From CAZLWA01 sp964563165 (GTDB taxonomy: Bacteria; CLD3; SB21), in the NCBI GenBank assembly GCA_964563165.1, contig CAZLWA010000111.1, forward strand, positions 1 to 34,242: a stretch of 34,242 bases of DNA, given 5' to 3'. Positions 1 to 8,885 of the stretch are shown here, piece after piece. The notes under the pieces were generated by a model, which had not been told where the DNA came from, did not search any database, and saw nothing but the letters and a program-made list of their open reading frames with translations. Position 1 is the stretch's first letter; every line of letters begins with the position of its first letter. Made by a program: the position numbers and the translations under genes.

Positions 1-470
1 TTCACGTCGCCGGCCGTTCTTAAATACGACGCATAAAGCGTGATGACTTTCTTAAAACGGTCCGCGTCGTCGTCGGCGTCCAGGAACGGCTGAAAAATTT
101 CAAACACCGTACCGATCCCTTTACTGAAAAATTCAATAAAATCCTCTTTGGAATCCAATTCCAGGTTCTTGCCGTTGAAGAAGAAATCGTCAATATTCTC
201 GGGAGCGATTTTCCGGTCGGTTAGATAGTCGAACGTCTTCATGTACATCATGCGGTGCGTGATGAAAAACGACGGGAGCGAATCGTACCCTTTGCGGATA
301 TTGCCGTTCTCTTCCAGCGAGATCAGAACGTTCATCAGCCCTTTGAACGCGGCTTTGGAATTGGCGGCGCCGATGCTGATCTTCGTGTTGATCTGGTCGA
401 TGTACTCATCGTAAATGTGCTTCGTGTCGTCATCCACGCCGACCGTCAGAATATGTTTCGTGTCAATCAT
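1..470 (-). CDS. Hypothetical protein, truncated by the left window edge
   Basis: An open frame of at least 156 codons starts at an ATG (470-468) and runs off the window without a stop. The visible N-terminus begins MIDTKHILTVGVDDDTKHIY and is soluble, acidic and free of a signal peptide or membrane segment. It lies only 24 nt downstream of the acyl-CoA synthetase stop codon on the same strand, so it is probably the last visible gene of that operon. A weak GGTGG sequence about 15 nt upstream is the only ribosome-site candidate. I do not recognise the family. It is called a gene because the frame is open, uses codons like its neighbours and continues the operon. Confidence 0.7.
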   Translation of the reverse strand, partial: MIDTKHILTVGVDDDTKHIYDEYIDQINTKISIGAANSKAAFKGLMNVLISLEENGNIRKGYDSLPSFFITHRMMYMKTFDYLTDRKIAPENIDDFFFNGKNLELDSKEDFIEFFSKGIGTVFEIFQPFLDADDDADRFKKVITLYASYLRTAGDV

Positions 471-494
471 AAGCGTAAACTGTTTCCACCCGCA

Positions 495-2315
495 TCATTC
501 TTTCTCATGCAGGCGTTCGGTTTCTTTGTTATAAATACTTTCGATGATCTGTTGGAAATTAAGGGTCACGACGTTGCGTTTGATCTTCAACGTCGGCGTC
601 AGCTCGCCGCTTTCGATGGTAAAGGCCTTCGGCAAGAAGGCAAATTTACGGACCTTTTCATACCGCGCAAGCCCCCCTTGTTCCTGAGCGTCCTGCACTA
701 ATTTATTGACCATGTCGTAGATCTGCTGGTTTTGAATCAAGTCCTCATCGCTGCTGAACGGAATCTTGTTTTCTTTCGCGTACGCCTGCAGCTTGTCCAA
801 TTTGGGTACGATCAGCGCCGCAACAAAGTTACGTTTGTCGCCGATCACCATCGCCTGTTCCACGTAGGGAATCGTGATCAGCATATTTTCGATCGGCTGG
901 GGCGCGACGTTCTTGCCTCCGGAGGTGACAATAATATTCTTCTTTCGGTCGGTGATGGTCAAATAATTGTCCGCATCCAAAAATCCCAGGTCGCCGGTAT
1001 GAAGCCATCCCTCCGCATCAATGACTTCCTTGGTGGCCTCTTCGTCCTTGTAATAGCCGACCATGACGTGCGGGCCTTTGGTGAGAATTTCTCCGTCCGA
1101 AGCAATTTTCACCTGGATGCCGTCGAACGGACAGCCGACCGTTCCAATTTTGTTCAGGTTCGGCCGGTTACCGGTGATGGCGGGAGAAGATTCCGTTAAT
1201 CCGTACGCTTCCAGTATGACCACGCCCATACTCGCAAAAAATCCGGCGATCTCTTTGGACAGCGGTGCGCCGCCGGAAATAAAATATTTCAACCGCCCGC
1301 CGAAGCGTGCGCGTAATTTTGAATAGACCAAATGATCGGCGATCTTATAGCTCAGCCCTTTCTTGCCGCTGGCGCGCGCCTCTTTGCCCACCTTCACCGC
1401 CCAATGAAAAATTTTCTGCCGGATCTTCGGCGCGGATGCGACGCCGTCCTGAACACGCGTGTACATTTTTTCATACAGCCGCGGTACGGCCGTCATGATC
1501 GTCGGATGAATTTCCGTCATGTTCTGAGCGACCTTCTCCAGGTTTTCGGCATACGCAACGGTGCAGCCGCAGAATACCGGCAGGTTGTGGCCGCCCGTTC
1601 GTTCGAAAATGTGGGAGAGGGGAAGAAAGGAGAGAAACGTGTCGTCACTCGTGATCTCCACTGCACGGGAACATGCGATCGCATTGGACAACAGATTATT
1701 ATGCGTGAGCATCACGCCTTTGGGGATCCCGGTCGTTCCCGACGTATAGATGATCGTCGCCAGATCCTGAGGAGCAACCTGCTTCACTGCATTTTCAATG
1801 TAATTCGCGTGACCCGGTGCAAATTTTTTCCCCAATTCCTGCAGTTCGCCAAAATGCAGCACGTAATCTTTTTTCTTATCCTCGCCGGAAATCAGAATCG
1901 CATGAGTTAAGAGGCGGCAATTTTCCTTGACGGAAATGACTTTCTGAAGCTGTTCCGCATCGGAGGCAAAAATAATTTTCGAATCGGAATTTTGTAGAAT
2001 GTACTCCACCTGTTTCGGCGGTAAATTCGGATAGATAGGCACCGTAACCGCTCCGAGCGAAAGAACGGCATAATCCGTCATCGCCCATTCTTCCTGCGTC
2101 GGACAAATAATCGCCACCTTGTCGTTTTTTTTAATGCCCAATGAAGCCAGGCCTAAAGCGAGATTCGAGACGATCTCGCCGACTTGCCGGTAGGTCAGAC
2201 CGCGGTAACTGCCGGCACGCTTACTCAAATACAAAGTTTTCGGGCCGAATTTCACGGTGTTTCCATGAAACATTTCGGCGATGGATTTAACGGAAGGATT
2301 AGATGAAGGGTCCAT
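495..2315 (-). CDS. Long-chain fatty acid-CoA ligase (AMP-forming, FadD15-like)
   Basis: This 606-residue enzyme of the ANL superfamily activates long-chain fatty acids to acyl-CoA through an acyl-adenylate, in the cytosol or at the inner membrane face. Seen directly: the phosphate-binding motif YTSGTTGIPKGVMLTH at residues 190-205, the YGLTESSP motif at 371-378, GWLHTGDLG at 436-444, and the hinge and C-terminal region DRKKNIIVTSGGKNVAPQPIE at about 456-476 with the lysine-rich A8 segment. Length and motif order fit the long-chain (FadD15/ACSL) branch better than short-chain synthetases. The ATG has a CGGAG 8 nt upstream. It follows bshC after 112 nt that hold no gene, so it could belong to the same transcript or have its own promoter. 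Its physiological chain-length preference cannot be read from sequence. Confidence 0.93.
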   Translation of the reverse strand: MDPSSNPSVKSIAEMFHGNTVKFGPKTLYLSKRAGSYRGLTYRQVGEIVSNLALGLASLGIKKNDKVAIICPTQEEWAMTDYAVLSLGAVTVPIYPNLPPKQVEYILQNSDSKIIFASDAEQLQKVISVKENCRLLTHAILISGEDKKKDYVLHFGELQELGKKFAPGHANYIENAVKQVAPQDLATIIYTSGTTGIPKGVMLTHNNLLSNAIACSRAVEITSDDTFLSFLPLSHIFERTGGHNLPVFCGCTVAYAENLEKVAQNMTEIHPTIMTAVPRLYEKMYTRVQDGVASAPKIRQKIFHWAVKVGKEARASGKKGLSYKIADHLVYSKLRARFGGRLKYFISGGAPLSKEIAGFFASMGVVILEAYGLTESSPAITGNRPNLNKIGTVGCPFDGIQVKIASDGEILTKGPHVMVGYYKDEEATKEVIDAEGWLHTGDLGFLDADNYLTITDRKKNIIVTSGGKNVAPQPIENMLITIPYVEQAMVIGDKRNFVAALIVPKLDKLQAYAKENKIPFSSDEDLIQNQQIYDMVNKLVQDAQEQGGLARYEKVRKFAFLPKAFTIESGELTPTLKIKRNVVTLNFQQIIESIYNKETERLHEKE

Positions 2316-2427
2316 AATTCAACTCCGGTTTGGTAATAGCGATTCACTCAAGGATGAGCGCGAACATTCGGAAAGGACGTTTTGGGTAACTGTAAAAGTT
2401 ATAAAAATCCGGGAATAAAAGCAAAAG

Positions 2428-4062
2428 TTATAATTCGACCACCTGATGGTCGCAGGACTCGGGATCTATATTCTGATAAACCGTATCGATCAACGTCATG
2501 CCGTATTTGTTCAAATAATAAAGAACGTTCAATTCGCGCTCTTGAAAATTTCCATTGGGAACCAAATGCGTCAGCGCTTTGGAAAGCTGGCTGTGCGTCA
2601 GTTCAAGATTTCGCTTCTCCGCGTCGCCGCTTTTGCTCTCAAGCACTTTGACGGCCTGGGTGATCTTTTCCAGCGCCGTGGCGGCAGCGCCTTTCAGCGT
2701 CGGATCGATCCGGATCATTTGCTTTTCGATCTCGGAAAACTGCGCTTTCGTTGTCGCCAGAAAATCTTCGAACCGCGAAGCCATCGGGACGCCGGAACTT
2801 TTCAAAGCGACACGCTCCAGGATCCCCGAAGCCTCATTGAAAACCTCGGTCAGCGTGACGCCGTATTTATCGAGGACTTTTTTATTTTTCTTTTCAAGAA
2901 GGGTCACGAAAGGCCTGGGAACGATCATCGGCTCCGTGACGCCGAAAAACCCGTAGATGGTCTTGAACTGAGCGAAATAAGCAATTTCCGAAGGTCCGCC
3001 GATGTACGCAAACGTCGGCAACAGAAAATCCTGAACGACCGGCCGCAGTACGACGTTCGGTATGAATCGTTCGGGCGTCTGTTCCAATATTTCTTGCAGC
3101 GGCCCCCCATGATTTTTTGTGTCGTCGAGCGAGAGACGAAATTTATTGCGGGCATTCACGTTGAAGGGGAGCTTCCCGGTCTTATCGTCGAGCAGAAAAA
3201 GATTAACGGGCTGCGTTTCCACCTGCACCGCAAAACCCGCCTGAGTTAACGCCCGGCTTTGCTCGGTTAACCGTTCATGCACGGCGGAGGCATTTTCCAG
3301 TTCTTTCCTGAAGATCGGCCGTGCCAATTTTTTAAAATCCGGATCAGAAGGATCCATAAGGATCAAACCGAATTTTCCAAGCAGGAACGCCATCCATTTC
3401 GCGAACGCGCCGCCAACGGAATTTCCTTCGGCATACGCGTTTTCGACGTTTTGGAAAAGCGAGTCGGAGAAATCGGTCCGATTGAATACAGACGTAATTT
3501 CCCGGATCACACGTCCGATATCGGAATCGAGAACGATCTTGTGGATCGGGTTTTTCAGCTCATTGGCGGGGTCGCCGCCGTCGTACTTTATTTTTTTTAT
3601 CTCGTTTTCGATCGTAAGGTGCCCGACGGAGCGAACTTCTTCGAAATCGTGGTCCTCCAATTCCATCCAAAATACAGGAACGAATTGAAAGCCGGGAAAC
3701 CGGTTTTGATAAAAAGCGCACAGCTTGACCGCGCCCAGCGCTTTGTAAATCGTGTACAGCGGGCCGCTGAAAAAACCCGCCTGCTGCCCGGTGACGACCG
3801 CGACGGTCTTTTCATCGGCTAATTTTTGAATGTTTTCCAAAGCAAGCGGGGAATTTCCGTACAAAGTATTTTGGCGCGTGAGAATCGCGGCGAGCCCGGA
3901 GCGATCGTGATCTTGAGAAACCGTATTGGAAAGATGTAATTTAACCTGTCCGGGGTCGCGCGGGTTGACCGCAAAATAATCCGCCACTTTCGGAAAATCG
4001 TAAAGGTAATCTTGAAATAATTTATTATCCGAATTTTTGATATCTGAAAACGGTATAGACAT
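2428..4062 (-). CDS. bshC: Bacillithiol biosynthesis cysteine-adding enzyme BshC
   Basis: BshC is thought to join cysteine to glucosaminyl-malate in the last step of making bacillithiol, the low-molecular-weight thiol that replaces glutathione in Firmicutes, Deinococcus and many FCB bacteria. The 544-residue length is normal for the family. Seen directly: the hallmark N-terminal motif VVTGQQAGFFSGPLYTIYKA at residues 89-108 and FWMELEDHDFEEV at 131-143, a Rossmann-like core, and a long C-terminal segment (about 385-500) with coiled-coil character. The start has AGGAG 4 nt upstream, and only 6 nt separate it from the radical SAM gene, whose TAG stop lies just before this ribosome site, so the two are probably cotranscribed. 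No bshA or bshB lies in the window. The cysteine-adding role is accepted for the family mainly on genetic evidence. Confidence 0.93.
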   Translation of the reverse strand: MSIPFSDIKNSDNKLFQDYLYDFPKVADYFAVNPRDPGQVKLHLSNTVSQDHDRSGLAAILTRQNTLYGNSPLALENIQKLADEKTVAVVTGQQAGFFSGPLYTIYKALGAVKLCAFYQNRFPGFQFVPVFWMELEDHDFEEVRSVGHLTIENEIKKIKYDGGDPANELKNPIHKIVLDSDIGRVIREITSVFNRTDFSDSLFQNVENAYAEGNSVGGAFAKWMAFLLGKFGLILMDPSDPDFKKLARPIFRKELENASAVHERLTEQSRALTQAGFAVQVETQPVNLFLLDDKTGKLPFNVNARNKFRLSLDDTKNHGGPLQEILEQTPERFIPNVVLRPVVQDFLLPTFAYIGGPSEIAYFAQFKTIYGFFGVTEPMIVPRPFVTLLEKKNKKVLDKYGVTLTEVFNEASGILERVALKSSGVPMASRFEDFLATTKAQFSEIEKQMIRIDPTLKGAAATALEKITQAVKVLESKSGDAEKRNLELTHSQLSKALTHLVPNGNFQERELNVLYYLNKYGMTLIDTVYQNIDPESCDHQVVEL

Positions 4063-4068
4063 ACGCTC

Positions 4069-5340
4069 CTATGGAATAAATTCGGCGATGGCCGCCGCGT
4101 CCTTATTGACATACCCGTACTGCACCAAAGGAAATTTCTTTTTTATTTTTGTCATCAGATTTTTCACGCCGATACCTTCGTCATGATAATCGGAAGCGAT
4201 TTCAGTGAGGTACCATTCCGGGTCGATACTAAAATTACGCCATTGGATCAGATTCAATTGGACGCGATCGATTAACTTCATCAGCGCATCGGCTTCCCGC
4301 TCGCTGTCCGTGACGCCCGGAAAAACAAAGTAATTGATGGAAGAAAATTTATTCAGTTTCCGCGCGAGCATCAGGGAAGCCGCCACGTCATCGAACCCGT
4401 AATTATTGGGCAGATAGTAACGGTGATAAAGCTCCGCCTGCGCGCTGTTCATACTCACGCGCACGCTGTCCAGGCCCGCACGAAATAAGCGCTCCAGGAC
4501 ATCCGGGCGGCTGCCGTTGGTATTCACGTGAATAATGCCGCGGGAAGTTTTTTTCCGGATCTTGCGGATGGCGTCTTCGATCAAAGGCCCCTGCAGAAGC
4601 GGTTCGCCTTCGCAGCCCTGGCCAAAACTGACGATGGCCTGATGAGCCGCCTCCAGATGCGGAACGGCCATTTCGGTAATTTCGTCCACGGTGGGCAGGA
4701 ACGTCAGACGGTTTTGCGGCGAGGGAACGGATTCTTTCGGCTGGAAGGAAATGCACGCGACGCAGTTGGCGTTGCACGCCGAAGCGACCGCTATGGGCGC
4801 TTCCCACCGGCCGAGAAAAAAATTCTTGGCATTCGGACAGCCGTATTCCAAAGCGCATTTCAACCCGTGATGCGCCATCAGGCGGTTGTGAGGATGTGCG
4901 GAAATTTTTTCATGAACTTTTTTACGGACCTCGTTTTCATCGAATGCCGTCGGCATCTGCTTGATATGCGCGTCAATATGAACGGCGGGCACGTAGAATT
5001 TTCCGTCCAGCCAACCGACCGCGGTGTAAGAAAGCAGAGGCAGGCGCGGCGATGCCGGCGTCATTTCATAGGCGGCCAGCTGAAACTGCGTATACGACGG
5101 CGGAATATACGCCGCCACGGCACAGCGATCGTCGATCACGGTTTTCTTTCCGGATTTCTTACTGTAGCCGACCGCTTTACGCCCGGGTAAATAAAAAAGC
5201 TGCGATCCCTCGGGCAATTCGATCAATTCTTTCGTTTGGACGGGCTGAACCGTACGCGCGCTCATGCCTGCCATATCCCACGGAGGCAGATCAACGATAG
5301 TACCCGTATCATCGCTGCAGAGCATGTGAGGAGTTTTCAT
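4069..5340 (-). CDS. Radical SAM protein of unknown function
   Basis: This 423-residue protein carries a canonical CX3CX2C iron-sulfur motif (C189, C193, C196 in ACNANCVACISF), a GEP-type SAM-binding segment (EGEPLL, 244-249) and an HVNTNGS strand (271-277), as in radical SAM partial TIM barrels. About 185 residues precede the barrel. They contain a conserved-looking C162/C168 pair (CALEYGC) and LPGRKAVGYSKKSGKK, and may be a substrate or recognition domain. No C-terminal SPASM or twitch cysteine cluster is evident: the last 120 residues hold no cysteine. It sits between a response regulator (28 nt upstream) and bshC (6 nt downstream). Function is unknown. Co-location with bshC is suggestive but does not show a role in thiol metabolism. 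The ATG has only a weak upstream site. Confidence 0.85.
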   Translation of the reverse strand: MKTPHMLCSDDTGTIVDLPPWDMAGMSARTVQPVQTKELIELPEGSQLFYLPGRKAVGYSKKSGKKTVIDDRCAVAAYIPPSYTQFQLAAYEMTPASPRLPLLSYTAVGWLDGKFYVPAVHIDAHIKQMPTAFDENEVRKKVHEKISAHPHNRLMAHHGLKCALEYGCPNAKNFFLGRWEAPIAVASACNANCVACISFQPKESVPSPQNRLTFLPTVDEITEMAVPHLEAAHQAIVSFGQGCEGEPLLQGPLIEDAIRKIRKKTSRGIIHVNTNGSRPDVLERLFRAGLDSVRVSMNSAQAELYHRYYLPNNYGFDDVAASLMLARKLNKFSSINYFVFPGVTDSEREADALMKLIDRVQLNLIQWRNFSIDPEWYLTEIASDYHDEGIGVKNLMTKIKKKFPLVQYGYVNKDAAAIAEFIP

Positions 5341-5368
5341 CGTATTGTGGAATGGCCGGGGAAGGAAA

Positions 5369-5881
5369 TTATTTTATTTTCCGTAAGTGTTCGATTTCCG
5401 CTTTGGCTTCTTCCAAATCAGCCAGCGCCCGGGCTAACTGATACTTCAGGTCGCGGTCCCGGTCGGTCAGGTATTTCTTTTCTACGGTCAGGCTTTCATT
5501 CGAAATATTGTGTTCGTACTTCTCATGCGCCAGGCGGAGCGCCTCTAACAGCGCGGGCAGATCCCAGGGTTTACTGATGTAGCGGAAAAGTTCCCCCTCA
5601 TTGACCGCACGAATCAACCCCTCCGCGTCGGAATACCCCGACATGATGACGCCCACCGTCCTCGGAAATTTTTCACGCACGATTTTAAGAAAGTCCGAGC
5701 CGCTCATTTCCGGCATACGTTCATCGGAAAGTACGATCTCGACGGCATCGCTAAGCAATGCGAGCGCTTCTTTAGCGCTTGAAGCCGCCATCACATCGTA
5801 TTCGGCGTCTAAAGTTTTTTTCAAAACTCTTAAGATCTCTGTTTCGTCGTCCACAATAAGAACGACCGGTTTATACTGCAT
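5369..5881 (-). CDS. Response regulator with REC domain and C-terminal coiled coil
   Basis: This 170-residue protein starts with a complete CheY-like receiver domain: acidic pair D11-D12 (VDDE), phosphoacceptor D53 (SDERMP), switch serine S81 (MSGYSD) and conserved lysine K104 (ISKPWD). The YISKPWD ending and the SGYSDAEGLIRAVNEGELF stretch resemble receivers of the RpfG/HD-GYP class, but no HD-GYP or DNA-binding domain follows. Instead residues 125-170 form a charged, probably coiled-coil tail. It may act by protein-protein contact or as a phosphorelay shuttle. No histidine kinase lies in the window. It is the first gene of the minus-strand operon with the radical SAM gene and bshC, has AGGGTGAG before its ATG, and a good promoter upstream. 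Confidence 0.88.
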   Translation of the reverse strand: MQYKPVVLIVDDETEILRVLKKTLDAEYDVMAASSAKEALALLSDAVEIVLSDERMPEMSGSDFLKIVREKFPRTVGVIMSGYSDAEGLIRAVNEGELFRYISKPWDLPALLEALRLAHEKYEHNISNESLTVEKKYLTDRDRDLKYQLARALADLEEAKAEIEHLRKIK

Positions 5882-5919
5882 GGCTCACCCTAACTAAAGC
5901 TGACACAGAGAAGTTTTAG

Positions 5920-5948
5920 AGAATATTCATTTTTAGTTTTAAAATCAA
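5920..5948 (-). promoter_or_regulatory. Predicted promoter of the response regulator operon
   Basis: On the minus strand TTGATT (5948-5943) and TATTCT (5925-5920) are separated by exactly 17 nt, matching a housekeeping sigma-70 promoter. Transcription would start about 30 nt before the response regulator ATG. The flanking DNA is AT-rich. Prediction only. Confidence 0.5.
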
Positions 5949-5973
5949 TGCTTTTCAGAAAACCGCGCCCTAT

Positions 5974-6136
5974 CTTTAATAAAAAGAAATGTCCTGCCAA
6001 AGTGATAATGTCCTTTTCTGACATACTCGCCTCCCACAAAAAATGAGAGTCAAAATACGTCTTTAAATTAGGACATTTCTACTTTGGTAGAAACCGGACA
6101 TTTCTATTTTGGCTTGACACTTTAATAAAAAGAAAT
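5974..6136. mobile_element. Transposon-end remnant (MITE-like, IS21-like terminal repeats)
   Basis: A perfect 17-bp direct repeat (CTTTAATAAAAAGAAAT) sits at 5974-5990 and 6120-6136. Between them, a GGACATTTCTACTTTGG-type motif appears twice in direct orientation at the right end (6071-6087 and 6096-6112, one mismatch). It appears in inverted form at the left end (5997-6013, 14 of 17 matches), with a further partial inverted copy just left of that. Multiple short terminal repeats at each end are typical of IS21-family elements. No transposase is present, so this is an internally deleted remnant or a small non-autonomous element. Family assignment is inference. Confidence 0.5.
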
Positions 6137-6164
6137 TGACTTTCATCCTGTCCCTTTCTATATT
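6136..6164 (+). promoter_or_regulatory. Predicted promoter of the OPT transporter gene
   Basis: TTGACT (6136-6141), a 17-nt spacer and TATATT (6159-6164) form a near-consensus promoter, giving an untranslated leader of roughly 90 nt. The -35 box begins at the last base of the right-hand 17-bp repeat of the transposon-end remnant, so the insertion may have shaped this promoter. The same TTGACT-N17-TATATT pattern precedes clpC. Confidence 0.6.
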
Positions 6165-6264
6165 TTTTCTCATGCCAAATCGCACCTCATGTCTCGGAAA
6201 AACAGCATGATCTGACCGATCGTTGAATTTGGTTTCTTAAACTACCACTAATTGCGAGGTACTT

Positions 6265-8223
6265 ATGTCAGCGCTTCCGCAAACGAAGCCGGATGTTTCA
6301 CCGGTAACCGCATTTCAGCCTTACATATCGGCAACTGAAATTATTCCTGAATTTACTCCCAAAGCGATCATACTCGGCGCCGTCTTTGGAATTATTTTTG
6401 GTGCGTCCACCGTCTACATGGGGCTGAAGGTCGGCCTTACGGTAAGCGCCTCGATCCCGATCGCCGTGCTGGCGATTTCCATTTTCAAAAGAATCGGCAA
6501 ATCCACTATTCTTGAAAACAACATGGTGCAGACCATCGGATCCGCGGGCGAATCCGTTGCCGCTGGCGTGTGTTTCACCGTTCCGGCGCTGCTTTTCCTT
6601 TCGGGCGGCATGGAATATTTCCAATACCTGCAAATTTTCATTTTGGCATTACTCGGCGGCGTGCTTGGGATTCTCTTCATGGTGCCGCTGCGCCGGTCCC
6701 TCATCGTCAAAGAGCACGGCAACCTCGTGTATCCCGAAGGCACGGCGTGCGCGGATGTTTTGATCGCCGGTGAAAAGGGCGGTAACATGGCGAAAAAAGT
6801 TTTCATGGGGCTCGGTGTTGCCTTCCTGTATAAATTATTTATGAATGTCTTCGGCGTGTGGAGCGAAACGCCTGCGGTCGAATCGAGCAGTAAATCCGTT
6901 TACCCGAACGCTTCGGTTTCCGCATCGATCACGCCTGAGCTGCTCGGCGTCGGGTATGTTATCGGATTCCGCCAATCGGCCATCCTGGTTGCCGGAGGCA
7001 TGCTGTCATATCTGGCGGTCATTCCGCTGATTTCAGTTTTTGGCCAATCCATTACCGCGGTCATCGCGCCGGCCGACAAACTGATTTCCCTGATGAACGC
7101 GGCGGAAATTCGCGCGTCCTATGTCCGCTACATTATGGCGGGCGCCGTCACGGCCGGAGGTATTTTCACGATGATCAAAACTTTTCCGATGCTGATTTCC
7201 TCGCTGCGTGACAGTCTGAGCGATATCCGCAGCGCGAAGTCGGACAAAGCGAAGGGCGCAACGAGCGAGCGTAAGAGAACCGATTGGGATCTGCCGATCA
7301 CGTATACCATTGGCGGGGCGCTTTTGATGATGGTCATTATCGCGATGCTGCCGAATATGCCCGGAGATTTCGCATCGCGCATCGGCGCAGGGGTACTGAT
7401 CGTCGTTTTTGGATTTTTATTCGTTACCGTTTCCTCGCGCATCGTCGGTATTATCGGAAGTTCGAATAATCCGATTTCCGGCATGACCATTGCGACCCTG
7501 ATGGGAACCTGTTTGGTGTTTATCAGCATGGGGTGGACGGGCCAAATGTACGAACCGATCGCCGTGGTGGTCGGTGCGATCGTATGTATCGCCGCCGCTA
7601 ATGCCGGCGCAACGTCGCAGGATCTGAAAACAGGTTTTCTTGTCGGCGCAACGCCGATCCGGCAGCAAATAGGTCTGGTGATCGGCGTAGGCGCGTCCTC
7701 ATTGATCATCGGCGCGACGATATTGCTGCTCAATGATTCACTGCACATCGGCTCCGACGCTCTTCCCGCGCCGCAAGCCGCGTTGACTTCGACGGTCATT
7801 AAAGGTTTGCTCAACCAGGAATTGCCGTGGGGATTCGTATTTGTCGGTATGGTCGTTGCCGCAGTTATGGAACTTTGCGGCGTTCGTTCTCTCGGATTCT
7901 CCGTCGGCGCCTATCTTCCCATATCCACAACCGTTCCGATTTTCATCGGCGGGTTAATCAAATACTTCGTCGATAAGGCCAACAGCGGCGGAAAAGAAGA
8001 AGGCGAAACGGGCTCTGGAATTCTGTATGCATCCGGCCTGATCGCCGGCGGCTCTTTGATGGGGATCATATCGGCCGTGATGATCAGCTTTAACTGGAAT
8101 GAGATGTTTGATACGAAGATCGCAGCGAAGATGCAGGGGTGGGGCGATCCGGTCAGCGTGATTATTTTCGCGGCGTTGGCGTTTATGCTTTACAAAAACG
8201 CGGTCCATAAAGATGCAAAGTAG
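6265..8223 (+). CDS. OPT-family oligopeptide transporter
   Basis: This 652-residue polytopic inner-membrane protein belongs to the OPT family of proton-coupled transporters, whose members move short peptides or metal-chelate compounds. Seen directly: the N-terminal family signature around residues 29-75, PEFTPKAIILGAVFGIIFGA followed by a YMGLKVGLTVSAS segment, and about 14-16 hydrophobic segments through the C-terminus. A charged cytoplasmic loop lies near residues 320-340 (SDKAKGATSERKRTDW). The length matches bacterial members. GCGAGGT lies 4 nt before the ATG, and the gene has its own promoter and terminator, so it is monocistronic. The substrate (peptide versus siderophore-like) cannot be decided from sequence. 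Confidence 0.92.
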   Translation: MSALPQTKPDVSPVTAFQPYISATEIIPEFTPKAIILGAVFGIIFGASTVYMGLKVGLTVSASIPIAVLAISIFKRIGKSTILENNMVQTIGSAGESVAAGVCFTVPALLFLSGGMEYFQYLQIFILALLGGVLGILFMVPLRRSLIVKEHGNLVYPEGTACADVLIAGEKGGNMAKKVFMGLGVAFLYKLFMNVFGVWSETPAVESSSKSVYPNASVSASITPELLGVGYVIGFRQSAILVAGGMLSYLAVIPLISVFGQSITAVIAPADKLISLMNAAEIRASYVRYIMAGAVTAGGIFTMIKTFPMLISSLRDSLSDIRSAKSDKAKGATSERKRTDWDLPITYTIGGALLMMVIIAMLPNMPGDFASRIGAGVLIVVFGFLFVTVSSRIVGIIGSSNNPISGMTIATLMGTCLVFISMGWTGQMYEPIAVVVGAIVCIAAANAGATSQDLKTGFLVGATPIRQQIGLVIGVGASSLIIGATILLLNDSLHIGSDALPAPQAALTSTVIKGLLNQELPWGFVFVGMVVAAVMELCGVRSLGFSVGAYLPISTTVPIFIGGLIKYFVDKANSGGKEEGETGSGILYASGLIAGGSLMGIISAVMISFNWNEMFDTKIAAKMQGWGDPVSVIIFAALAFMLYKNAVHKDAK

Positions 8224-8256
8224 ATAGCTTCTTCCGAAAACGAGTTGTACAAAAAG

Positions 8257-8298
8257 AAAAGCCTTGAATGACAACGTTCAAGGCTTTTAATTTTTTCG
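8257..8298. terminator. Bidirectional rho-independent terminator
   Basis: A perfect 12-bp stem (AAAAGCCTTGAA at 8257-8268 with TTCAAGGCTTTT at 8277-8288) closes an 8-nt loop and is followed by a T-rich run on the plus strand. On the minus strand the stem is followed by TTTTCTTTTT. It lies 33 nt after the OPT stop and 33 nt after the stop of the convergent GyrI-like gene, so it can serve both. Confidence 0.85.
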
Positions 8299-8321
8299 GG
8301 AAATTTATTCAGGTGCCGGCG

Positions 8322-8804
8322 TTATTCTTTCGTCCTTATTGGTATCCATAGTTCTTCTTCTGAATTTGGGTCGTCATTTTTGTATTTTTCCCCTAATATT
8401 TCAAAGTGTGCCCTATGGTCCAATAAGTAATCAGAAGCCGGCAACCAGGTTTCGAAAATGTATTGGAACGTTCTATGGTCCGTGTTTGAACCTTTATGTA
8501 TGAAAACCGCATAGAGTCCGCCGGCCAGTGTATAGGTTTCCATTTCATCCGGAACGGCGCTAAAGTCCGCAACTTCCATAGCAGCCCATTTTTCAATCAC
8601 CGTGTCTGGATTGAAATTTTTAAAGTCTAACGATTGATCATACAACTGCATTGAGAAAAGTTCGGCAGTCAGGTTATTTCTGATTTCTTTGCGTCTTGGC
8701 ATAAAACTTTTCCATAATTCCGCAGTTTTATTGTCCGCCAGAGTCATTTTAATTCGTTTACCGATTAATTTCTTTTCAGCTAAAATTCTAATTGCCGGAT
8801 TCAT
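8322..8804 (-). CDS. GyrI-like / AraC effector-binding domain protein
   Basis: This 160-residue protein is a stand-alone GyrI-like (SOUL/AraC effector-binding) domain with no DNA-binding domain. The C-terminal half shows the family pattern: YTLAGGLYAVFIHKG near residue 95, FETWLPASDY near 120, then HFEILGEKYKNDDPNSEEE and a final WIPI strand. Such proteins bind small hydrophobic or cationic molecules. Some relatives counter gyrase inhibitors or hydrolyse cyclopropanoid compounds, but no specific ligand can be assigned here. The ATG has no Shine-Dalgarno sequence (AT-rich leader), unlike the core genes of the window but like several genes of the same accessory block. Confidence 0.8.
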   Translation of the reverse strand: MNPAIRILAEKKLIGKRIKMTLADNKTAELWKSFMPRRKEIRNNLTAELFSMQLYDQSLDFKNFNPDTVIEKWAAMEVADFSAVPDEMETYTLAGGLYAVFIHKGSNTDHRTFQYIFETWLPASDYLLDHRAHFEILGEKYKNDDPNSEEELWIPIRTKE

Positions 8805-8885
8805 AAAATATTATGGGTCGAATATTATTGCTGCAGTCTTATGGCCCAGCCGGCCGCTGCTTACTTCGTCTGATGTGTCCTAAAT

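Noticed and set aside
1332..1910. Long plus-strand frame inside the acyl-CoA synthetase gene
   Set aside because: It is antisense to a gene with full family motifs. Similar long antisense frames over bshC, clpC and sppA were discarded for the same reason.
2390..2434. Two copies of AAAAGTTATAA between bshC and fadD as a regulatory site
   Set aside because: The repeat is short and AT-rich, spans the bshC stop region and matches no known operator.
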